Under the pieces are notes generated by a model. The model saw nothing but the letters and a program-made list of their open reading frames with translations, did no database searches and was not told where the DNA came from. From an uncultured Spirochaetaceae bacterium (lineage in GTDB: Bacteria; Spirochaetota; Spirochaetia; Treponematales; Treponemataceae), in contig CALNCH010000323.1 of NCBI GenBank assembly GCA_937875245.1, forward strand, positions 1-14,850: DNA of 14,850 nucleotides, read 5' to 3'. Positions 8,012-14,260 of the stretch are shown piece after piece (the first letter of the stretch is position 1; the number at the start of each line of letters is the position of its first letter). The translations under genes were made by a program, and so were the position numbers.

Positions 8012-9718
8012 CTATTCCTCCATCAACCAAGAACGAATAAGCATAGCAACATCTTCGGGATGTTCTCTTGCCAAAGAAATTGCATTTTCTTGCAATTCTG
8101 CTCGTTCTCTTTCTTCAACAGACATAGTAACTTCCATACCTGCCTGTTCTGCTTCCCACAAAGTTTTTTCACGTTCCATTTGATGTTTACGTAAAATTTC
8201 TTCTTCTCGTAACCGTCGCTTTCGCTCCAATTCTCGACTGATAAAACGGAAAGCAATAAAAGCCAACATAACAACAATGATTCCAGAAAGAACCATAAAT
8301 ACGGTTTTTTTAGTTTGCTGATCCCGAAGGAAATTCATATCTTCATCGGAAAATTGTCTTGTTCGATCAAAGGCAATATTTTGTACGGTAACAGAGTCAC
8401 CTCGAGTACGATTGTACCCTATTGCGTCCTGTACCAATTTTTGAGCATTTGCTAAATCTTCTGAAGAAACAGGAACATAGTCTCTATCAATAGAACCATT
8501 TGGTAATACTATTAAAGCCCCATTTTCATCATATTTACGATTCCATGTACCATCAATGTTTACAGAAACCGTAACTCGCTCAATGGTTGGGCTTTTTTGC
8601 TCAGAAATTTGCTTTGTATTTATAACTTGATTTTTTGTTTCGGCTTTTTCTTGATTAATTCCATAGACATTTGACATATCAGAATAAACAGGAGGATTTT
8701 GTCCTTCCACCCCTGCAGGCCCTTCTGGGTTATATCCTGTGCCTTTCCAGGTTTTGTCAATTATTTGAGAAGAAATAGTGATTGATTCTACTAATTCAGA
8801 GTCATCATACGGAGTATCAGGATTGTCTTCTTTAATTACGATTGGAGAATATTCAGTTGCTTCAACAGATTTTTGAGACATATCCATATCGATTTTAAGG
8901 TTTAAATCTCTTACCCGATCTGTACCAAAGATTTGTTGTAAAGAATTTAATACTTTTGCTCTATACTGAGTTTCTAGGGTTTGAATTAATTTTTGTTCTC
9001 GGGCAATAATATCTACCCGTTCAATATCTTTTAAACCTTCAAAGTCATTTAAGATATTTCCACTTGAATCAGAAATAGTTACATTCTCAGCGGTAAGACC
9101 TTCAACTGCCTTTATTAATAATTTTTGAATACCCTCTACCTTTTTTTTACTAGAAGAAATATCGCTTCCAGGACGGGGGTAAATAATAACACTGGCTGTA
9201 ACAGGTTGTTGTTCTGACGCAAAGGTGGTTCGTTCAGGCATAGTTATAACAACATTTGCTCTGTCAATATCCTCTAAGGATTCAATATGTTGGGTAACTA
9301 CTTCAGTAATAGAACGACGTAAATTTACATTACGTTCAAAATCTGTGGTAGTCCATCTTTCTGTATCAAACAAATCCCAAGGAGAAACGGAAGAAGGCAC
9401 TAAATCTTCTCGTACTAGAATAGCCCTCATTCTTCTTGCAGTTGCATCATCCTCTACAGAAATAATGCCAGTGGCACTCACCTCAGCATCTACATTTTCC
9501 TGAGCCAAGCGATACACAATCTGATCTCTGACTGTAACATCTGTTACTGCCGTGTTAAAAAGAGGTACCGTTGTTGGTCTTGCTGAAAAGGTAAGAATAA
9601 ATATCAAAGCGCCTACAACAGCAATGATAATTCCTATGAGTATAACTTTTTGAATAACAGTCCATTTTGACCATAATTCTTTTAATTGTGAAATAAGCTT
9701 TTTAAGCCATTCGTTCAT
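8012..9718 (-). CDS. fliF: FliF, flagellar MS-ring protein
   Basis: 568 residues, normal for FliF. It builds the membrane-embedded MS ring that houses the export gate and carries FliG. Transmembrane helix 1 is at about 23-43 and helix 2 at about 472-491, with the YscJ/FliF ring-building domains between them in the periplasm. The ~79-residue cytoplasmic tail ends in AREHPEDVAMLIRSWLMEE, the conserved FliG-binding segment. A strong SD, GGGGAGGG, precedes the ATG at 9718. Unlike the tight spacing further down the operon, 99 bases separate it from fliE, with a candidate promoter and a small hairpin in the gap. Confidence 0.98.
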   Translation of the reverse strand: MNEWLKKLISQLKELWSKWTVIQKVILIGIIIAVVGALIFILTFSARPTTVPLFNTAVTDVTVRDQIVYRLAQENVDAEVSATGIISVEDDATARRMRAILVREDLVPSSVSPWDLFDTERWTTTDFERNVNLRRSITEVVTQHIESLEDIDRANVVITMPERTTFASEQQPVTASVIIYPRPGSDISSSKKKVEGIQKLLIKAVEGLTAENVTISDSSGNILNDFEGLKDIERVDIIAREQKLIQTLETQYRAKVLNSLQQIFGTDRVRDLNLKIDMDMSQKSVEATEYSPIVIKEDNPDTPYDDSELVESITISSQIIDKTWKGTGYNPEGPAGVEGQNPPVYSDMSNVYGINQEKAETKNQVINTKQISEQKSPTIERVTVSVNIDGTWNRKYDENGALIVLPNGSIDRDYVPVSSEDLANAQKLVQDAIGYNRTRGDSVTVQNIAFDRTRQFSDEDMNFLRDQQTKKTVFMVLSGIIVVMLAFIAFRFISRELERKRRLREEEILRKHQMEREKTLWEAEQAGMEVTMSVEERERAELQENAISLAREHPEDVAMLIRSWLMEE

Positions 9719-9736
9719 GATCCCTCCCCTGAACGA

Positions 9737-9753
9737 ATTCTACTTGATAGAAT
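9737..9753 (-). repeat. Small inverted repeat in the fliF leader
   Basis: On the minus strand ATTCTA, a 5-base loop and TAGAAT form a perfect 6-bp stem between the candidate fliF promoter and the fliF SD. It is AT-rich and would be a weak hairpin. It has no T tract, so it is not a terminator; it could be an operator half-site pair or chance. Confidence 0.4.
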
Positions 9754-9759
9754 AGAACT

Positions 9760-9788
9760 AGTATAACACAGATGAGAATTGGTGAAAA
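9760..9788 (-). promoter_or_regulatory. Possible internal promoter for fliF-fliG-fliH-fliI-fliJ
   Basis: The minus strand carries TTTTCA (9788-9783), a 17-base spacer and TATACT (9765-9760), with TG one base before the -10 box, making an extended -10 element. It lies in the 99-base fliE-fliF gap and would give a leader of about 40 bases. The -35 box is weak (4 of 6). It does not resemble the sigma-28 consensus. Confidence 0.4.
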
Positions 9789-9817
9789 GCTATAAAAGCC
9801 TTGTTTTTGTATATTAG

Positions 9818-10153
9818 TTAACGAGTTGTGGTAACTTCTGTCCATGCTTTTGTAAGACGATCAATTACATTTTGAGCAAGGCTTAAAGAAAGATTTGCTT
9901 CAGCCATTGCAATTGTCACATCATGAATGTCTACTGAATCTGGATCTACAATTAATTGTTCTCCAATAGCAGTACTTTCTTGTTGTTTTCCGTTTACATA
10001 CTTTACAGCATCCAACAAATAGTTTTCAAAATCAACTTTTTTTTCTGTTTCTTTTCCATGCTCTTTTTTATTTAGAATAGCAGAGGTTGAAACAATTTCT
10101 CCGGTACCAAAGTGATTTGCATCACTTCGTAAGATTTGAAGGGTATTAATCAT
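9818..10153 (-). CDS. fliE: FliE, MS-ring/rod junction protein
   Basis: 111 residues from the chosen ATG at 10153. FliE connects the MS ring to the proximal rod and is among the first exported rod components. The C-terminal half (DIHDVTIAMAEANLSLSLAQ, then VIDRLTKAWTEV) is the conserved FliE domain that forms helices packed in the gate. An in-frame TTG six codons upstream (10171) could extend the ORF, but the SD GGGAGG lies 8 bases before the ATG at 10153 and overlaps that upstream TTG region, so the ATG is preferred. flgC lies 41 bases upstream; a short CCACA-GT-TGTGG inverted repeat abuts the SD. Confidence 0.93.
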   Translation of the reverse strand: MINTLQILRSDANHFGTGEIVSTSAILNKKEHGKETEKKVDFENYLLDAVKYVNGKQQESTAIGEQLIVDPDSVDIHDVTIAMAEANLSLSLAQNVIDRLTKAWTEVTTTR

Positions 10154-10194
10154 GATTACAGCCTCCCACAACTGTGGTTATATTGTAAACCTGT

Positions 10195-10650
10195 TTAACG
10201 ACCTATTTCAAGGGCTTTTTGGAACATTTCTTTTGAGCCTTGAATTACGGTTGAGTTTGCTTCATATGCTCTTGAAGCAGAGATTAGGTCTACCATTTCA
10301 TTTACAATATTTACATTTGGATATTCTACATAACCTGCATTAGGTCCACTCTTGATTGCATCTGGATGAGTTGGATCATATACTAATCGACCTTCTGAAT
10401 CATCTTTAGCAATTTCTACTACCCGTACCCCGTTTCCCGGTCCATTATCATAATCCTCGGGAACAAAAGGACTTCTAAAGGTTGGATTATTTGTTGCACT
10501 GGTAAGTACTACTCTTGAACGTTGGAATTTTCCACCATCCGCAGTTCTGGTAGTAGACGCATTAGCAATATTATCTGAAATAACATCAGTTCGTAATCGT
10601 TCTGCACTCATTCCTGTTGCAGCTATATTTATACTAGAAAAAAGACCCAT
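10195..10650 (-). CDS. flgC: FlgC, proximal rod protein
   Basis: 151 residues from the second of two adjacent ATG codons. FlgC is a proximal rod subunit of the flagellar axle in the periplasm, secreted by the type III system without a cleaved signal. The N-terminal rod signature SDNIANASTT and the C-terminal helix NIVNEMVDLISASRAYEANS are typical. ATG codons lie at 10653 and 10650. The SD AAGGAG is 3 bases from the first and 6 from the second, and family members start MGLFS, so 10650 is chosen. An unusually structured spacer separates it from flgB. Confidence 0.96.
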   Translation of the reverse strand: MGLFSSINIAATGMSAERLRTDVISDNIANASTTRTADGGKFQRSRVVLTSATNNPTFRSPFVPEDYDNGPGNGVRVVEIAKDDSEGRLVYDPTHPDAIKSGPNAGYVEYPNVNIVNEMVDLISASRAYEANSTVIQGSKEMFQKALEIGR

Positions 10651-10669
10651 CATTCACTCCTTATAAACT

Positions 10670-10760
10670 CCCTGTTAAGGGTGTGCCAAGGACGGCACAA
10701 ATCTTAGTTTTGCATAAGCAAAACTAAAGGTGATAAAAATACAGGGAAGTATTTTTATCA
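10670..10760 (-). repeat. Array of four consecutive perfect inverted repeats in the flgB-flgC spacer
   Basis: Four head-to-tail palindromes cover 84 of 91 bases. 10731-10760: 12-bp stem TGATAAAAATAC with a 6-base loop. 10704-10727: 10-bp stem TTAGTTTTGC with a 4-base loop. 10682-10699: 6-bp stem TGTGCC with a 6-base loop. 10670-10681: 4-bp stem CCCT with a 4-base loop. All arms match perfectly. None is followed by a T tract on the transcribed strand, so they are not ordinary terminators. They could be an inserted palindromic element, an mRNA processing or stability structure between flgB and flgC, or a regulatory leader for flgC. Confidence 0.85.
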
Positions 10761-10761
10761 T
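10675..10761 (-). CDS. Possible 28-residue signal-peptide-like small ORF
   Basis: ATG at 10761 to TAA at 10677-10675. The peptide begins MIKILPCIFITFSFAYA, a basic start plus hydrophobic core ending in an AYA cleavage-like site, and ends KLRFVPSLAHP. A very strong SD-like AAGGAGG (10769-10763) lies just upstream, but only one base separates it from the ATG, which is too close for good initiation. No homologue is recognised. The codons coincide with the inverted repeats, so the ORF may be a by-product of that structure rather than a gene. Confidence 0.2.
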   Translation of the reverse strand: MIKILPCIFITFSFAYAKLRFVPSLAHP

Positions 10762-10774
10762 ACCTCCTTGGAAA

Positions 10775-11188
10775 TTACTTTAATACCGTTTTCATTTGTG
10801 AAAACTGGAAACTCTGCATTTGTGTTAATAACTGGTAATTCAATTGGATTTTAAGAACTTCCATGGCTTCTTGTTCTGGATCCACATTATTACCATTTGC
10901 TTTAGCAGTGGTTGTGTAATCAACTACACGACGAGGTTCCACTGTTCTATAATCTATTGGACCCTCAGATGTAAAATGTCTCTCATCTGAAGTTGCTAAA
11001 TTCATGGTTCTTCCACTATTTTCTTCAGATTCAATAGCACGTTTCAATTCACTTTCAAAGTTAACTGAGGTTCTTTTAAAATTTGGTACTTCAGAGTTTG
11101 CAAGGTTGTTAGCAGTAACTTGATAACGCAAAGTACTTACGTCCATGGCTCTGTGTAGCATATCTACGGATCTAGTAAAACTATTCAT
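10775..11188 (-). CDS. flgB: FlgB, proximal rod protein
   Basis: 137 residues, first gene of the flagellar cluster. FlgB assembles with FlgC at the base of the rod. The N-terminal rod signature QVTANNLANSEVPNFKR is at 23-39, and the C-terminal amphipathic helix (QLNYQLLTQMQSFQFSQMK) is typical of rod and hook proteins. The SD GGGAGGA lies 5 bases before the ATG at 11188. It is separated from hslU by a strong terminator, so the flagellar genes probably start their own transcript; no convincing sigma-70 or sigma-28 promoter is visible between that terminator and the ATG. Confidence 0.97.
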   Translation of the reverse strand: MNSFTRSVDMLHRAMDVSTLRYQVTANNLANSEVPNFKRTSVNFESELKRAIESEENSGRTMNLATSDERHFTSEGPIDYRTVEPRRVVDYTTTAKANGNNVDPEQEAMEVLKIQLNYQLLTQMQSFQFSQMKTVLK

Positions 11189-11240
11189 TTTCTTCCTCCC
11201 GAAAAAAAGACGATTTACACTTTTTGAAAGGAAATTAATT

Positions 11241-11287
11241 TTAAAAATAAAAAATCCGAAAACCTTTCATAAAGATTCTCGGATTTT
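11241..11287 (-). terminator. Rho-independent terminator of the topA-xerC-hslV-hslU transcript
   Basis: On the minus strand the two 17-base arms (11287-11271 and 11267-11251) pair fully, with two G-U wobbles and a 3-base loop, including the core AAAATCCGAG/TTCGGATTTT. The stem is followed directly by a T-rich tract (TTATTTTT, 11250-11243). It lies 23 bases after the hslU stop and 63 bases before flgB. Confidence 0.9.
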
Positions 11288-11310
11288 ATAAGCTAGTACA
11301 TAAGTTTTTT

Positions 11311-12759
11311 TTACAGAATATACTTAGAAAGATCCTGATTTTGCACAATATCTTTTAGTTTTTCATCAACGTAGTCAGCGGTGATATCAATAGTTTCTCC
11401 ACTATGTTCTGCAGCAGAAAAAGATAAGTCTTCCAAAAGAGTTTCCAAAATAGTATGCAAACGACGTGCGCCAATGTTTTCAACTCGAGAGTTAACTTCT
11501 TCTGCTAAATAACTGATTCTATCGATAGATCCCTCTGTAAAATTAATAGTTACATCTTCTGTAGCTAATAGCTCTCTATATTGTTTGGTAAGAGCATTTT
11601 TTGGCTCTAATAAGATTTTCTTAAAATCTCCAGCATTTAAAGAATCTAATTCTACCCTGAGAGGAAAACGACCCTGTAATTCAGGAATTAAATCAGAAGG
11701 CTTTGACATATTAAAAGCACCGGCTGCAATAAATAAAATATGAGTAGTATCTACAACCCCATATTTAGTATTTACAGTAGAACCTTCTACGATTGGTAAA
11801 ATATCTCTCTGAACACCTTCCCGAGATACGTCTCCACCTCGACTCTGATTTTGTACTGCAATTTTATCAATTTCATCGATAAAAATGATTCCCATTTGTT
11901 CAACCCGATCTTTTGCAATATCACTAACTTTATCAGGATCAATCATTCTATCAAGATGTTCTTCCAGTAAAAGCTCACGAGCCTCTGCTACCGTAACAGT
12001 CTTTTTTTTGGAACGTGCTCCGGTTAGCATTGAAGTTATATTTTGCATAGCAGATTCCATGTCTTCCATGTTTCCACCAGCAATAATTTCCATGCTTGGC
12101 ATTTTTTGATTTTTTTGAACAGTAACTTCAACTTCTCGATCTTCCAGTTTTCCTTCACGCAACATAGTACGGAATTTTTCTCTGGTGGAAATCATATTAG
12201 AATCTGGCCCTTGAGTATCCGAAGATGAATTTACTTGGTTTGTATTTTCACTAGAGGCATCGGTTCCAAAAATGGTAACAGGTAGCATTAAGCCTTCAGA
12301 AGCTTTATTACTCTGATTTTTATCTTTTTTACCACTACCAGGTAATAACAAATCTAATAAACTCTCTTCAACCTTTTCTTGTGCAGAATTTTTTAATTGA
12401 TCTTGCATTTCTGACTTCACAAGCTTGTATCCCACTGCCATAAGATCTCGAATCATGGATTCAACATCTCTTCCTACGTATCCTACTTCTGTATATTTTG
12501 TTGCTTCTACCTTCAAAAAAGGGGCCCCGCACAATTTAGCCAATCGGCGGGCAATTTCTGTTTTACCAACACCGGTGGGGCCTATCATTAAAATATTTTT
12601 TGGAGCAATTTCCTCTCGAATATCTTCTGGAAGTTTTAATCTTCTTGTTCTATTTCGTAGGGCAATAGAAACTGATTTTTTTGCTTTTTTTTGACCAATA
12701 ATATAGGCGTCAAGCTGTTCCACAATTTGTGGGGGTGTTAAATCTTCTAATGGAACCAT
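11311..12759 (-). CDS. hslU: HslU (ClpY), ATPase subunit of the HslUV protease
   Basis: 482 residues, somewhat longer than the ~443 of E. coli HslU. AAA+ unfoldase that feeds substrates into HslV in the cytoplasm. Visible: N-terminal TPPQIVEQLDAYIIGQKKAK, Walker A GPTGVGKT (60-67), pore loop GYVG (93-96), Walker B IFIDE (292-296), sensor-1 region AAGAFNMSKPSDLIPELQGR with Arg finger R364, sensor-2 GARRL, and a C-terminal end DLSKYIL matching the HslU tail that docks into HslV. Extra length lies in the I domain (about 140-190), rich in Ser, Asn and Lys. The ATG at 12759 lies 6 bases after the hslV stop; a GAGGAG inside the hslV end is the probable SD. Confidence 0.97.
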   Translation of the reverse strand: MVPLEDLTPPQIVEQLDAYIIGQKKAKKSVSIALRNRTRRLKLPEDIREEIAPKNILMIGPTGVGKTEIARRLAKLCGAPFLKVEATKYTEVGYVGRDVESMIRDLMAVGYKLVKSEMQDQLKNSAQEKVEESLLDLLLPGSGKKDKNQSNKASEGLMLPVTIFGTDASSENTNQVNSSSDTQGPDSNMISTREKFRTMLREGKLEDREVEVTVQKNQKMPSMEIIAGGNMEDMESAMQNITSMLTGARSKKKTVTVAEARELLLEEHLDRMIDPDKVSDIAKDRVEQMGIIFIDEIDKIAVQNQSRGGDVSREGVQRDILPIVEGSTVNTKYGVVDTTHILFIAAGAFNMSKPSDLIPELQGRFPLRVELDSLNAGDFKKILLEPKNALTKQYRELLATEDVTINFTEGSIDRISYLAEEVNSRVENIGARRLHTILETLLEDLSFSAAEHSGETIDITADYVDEKLKDIVQNQDLSKYIL

Positions 12760-12765
12760 GATTTA

Positions 12766-13305
12766 TTATAACTCCTCTACAGTAATATTACCGTTTGTAT
12801 AAATACATATATTTCCTGCAATTTTCAAGCTTTTTTCTGCGATTTCACGAGCGGAAAAGTCTGATGAATCCATGTAGGCTAATGCTGCTGAGTAAGCATA
12901 ATTTCCACCTGATCCAATTGCTAAAATGTCATTTTCTGGCTCAATTACATCGCCATTACCAGAGATAAGTAAGATTTTTTCTTGACTTGCAACTAATAAC
13001 AAGGCTTCAAGATTACGAAGTGCCTTATCAGTTCTCCACAATTTGGCTAACTCTACAGCAGAACGAGTAATATCTCCATTATATTCTTGCAACTTCATTT
13101 CAAACTTATCAAACAAATTAAAAGCATCTGCTGTTGCACCTGCAAATCCTGTAAGTACTTTACCATCGTAAATACGACGTACTTTTCGAGCATTTCCTTT
13201 CATTACCGTTTCACCCATTGTAACCTGACCATCTCCTGCCATAGCTACATGACCATCTTTTTTAACGGCAATTACGGTTGTACTTCGTACTCTTTCATAA
13301 CTCAT
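12766..13305 (-). CDS. hslV: HslV (ClpQ), protease subunit of HslUV
   Basis: 179 residues from the ATG at 13305, which has a purine-rich SD (AGAAGAAGG) 7 bases upstream. A longer frame to 13368 would overlap xerC and lacks an SD. HslV is a proteasome-like Thr protease that forms two stacked hexamers capped by HslU. Alignment to E. coli HslV places the catalytic Thr at residue 9 (TTVIAV), giving an 8-residue propeptide MSYERVRS instead of only Met. Lys41 matches the active-site Lys33, and GDGQVT (25-30), GSGG (131-134) and REIAEKSLKIAGNICIYTN (153-171) are family signatures. It is 22 bases after xerC and 6 bases before hslU, so it is co-transcribed. Confidence 0.96.
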   Translation of the reverse strand: MSYERVRSTTVIAVKKDGHVAMAGDGQVTMGETVMKGNARKVRRIYDGKVLTGFAGATADAFNLFDKFEMKLQEYNGDITRSAVELAKLWRTDKALRNLEALLLVASQEKILLISGNGDVIEPENDILAIGSGGNYAYSAALAYMDSSDFSAREIAEKSLKIAGNICIYTNGNITVEEL

Positions 13306-13327
13306 AAAAAAACCTTCTTCTAAAATA

Positions 13328-14257
13328 TTATGTTGAACCATGGGGATGTGCCCGGTTATATATATCAATCAATTGAGCCTTAGTGACATGAGTATATCGT
13401 TGTGTAGTTGATATACTTGAATGTCCCAATAATTCTTGAACCACTCGTACATCCGCTCCTTCTGTTAACATAGTGGTAGCAAATGTATGCCTAAAACTAT
13501 GAGGAGAAACTGGTTTATTTGTTCCTTCCAAAGAAGAATACCGGCTTACTATGTATCGAATTCCCCTAGCAGTTAAGGCTGTTCCTTTCTTGTTTAAAAA
13601 AACTTGGTGAATCTTTAATCCATCCTGATGCTTTTGTAATAATTCTTTTCTTTCAACAAGATATTGTTTTAAACAAAGAACACCTTCCTTTGAAAAGAAA
13701 ATCCGTCTGTCCTTTTTGCCCTTACCAGTTATCATTGCAGAACTATATCCAGTTCCTAAATCTTCCATACGCATTGCAGCTAACTCAGACACACGACAAC
13801 CAGAAGAATACAAAAGTTCAAACAAAGCTTTATCTCTTGACTCCCAAAGTAAGGGTTTCAAAGAGGGTTGTTCACACAAAGCATCCACTTCTCCTTCGGT
13901 CATATAACGAGGAATTCGCTGTGGCAATTTCACCGTCTTTAAATCAAGAGCAGGATTACTTGAAATATAACCAAATCTATAACAATAGGCAAAGAAATTC
14001 CGAACCCCAGCTATAAAACGGTTAATACTTGCAGGAGATTTTTTTTCTCTGGATAAAACACCAACACAAGAACGTAAATCAGATAGCGTTATAGTGGCTA
14101 AAGAACTATCCTTTTGGGTAGTCTCAGTAATTTCCATAAGCTTTTGCAAATCCAAGTGATACCCATGAATTGAATTGTCTGATAAATTTCTTATATTTTT
14201 TTGATATGAAAGAAATTCTTCTACCAATTCTGGAACACTGGATTTTTTTTTATACAT
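13328..14257 (-). CDS. xerC: XerC/CodV-type tyrosine recombinase
   Basis: 309 residues, normal for XerC/XerD. It catalyses site-specific strand exchange, most likely chromosome-dimer resolution at a dif site. The N-terminal SAM-like DNA-binding domain covers ~1-105. The catalytic set is complete: R155 (SGCRVSELA), K179 (TGKGKKDR), H253 and R256 (HSFRHTFATTML), H279 (LLGHSS), and nucleophile Y288 (TTQRYTHV). The SD AGAGGA lies 7 bases before the ATG; the topA stop is only 3 bases upstream of the start. Codons 3-5 form a run of nine A residues. A XerD or integrase identity cannot be excluded, but the topA-xerC-hslVU context and full catalytic set favour CodV/XerC. Confidence 0.93.
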   Translation of the reverse strand: MYKKKSSVPELVEEFLSYQKNIRNLSDNSIHGYHLDLQKLMEITETTQKDSSLATITLSDLRSCVGVLSREKKSPASINRFIAGVRNFFAYCYRFGYISSNPALDLKTVKLPQRIPRYMTEGEVDALCEQPSLKPLLWESRDKALFELLYSSGCRVSELAAMRMEDLGTGYSSAMITGKGKKDRRIFFSKEGVLCLKQYLVERKELLQKHQDGLKIHQVFLNKKGTALTARGIRYIVSRYSSLEGTNKPVSPHSFRHTFATTMLTEGADVRVVQELLGHSSISTTQRYTHVTKAQLIDIYNRAHPHGST

Positions 14258-14260
14258 ACA

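Noticed and set aside
9818..10171. Longer fliE starting at TTG 10171
   Set aside because: The SD GGGAGG sits within the extra codons and is well spaced for the ATG at 10153, and FliE proteins begin near that ATG.
12766..13368. 200-codon version of hslV
   Set aside because: The extra 21 codons overlap the end of xerC, lack an SD, and would place the catalytic Thr far from the N-terminus; the ATG at 13305 has a good SD.
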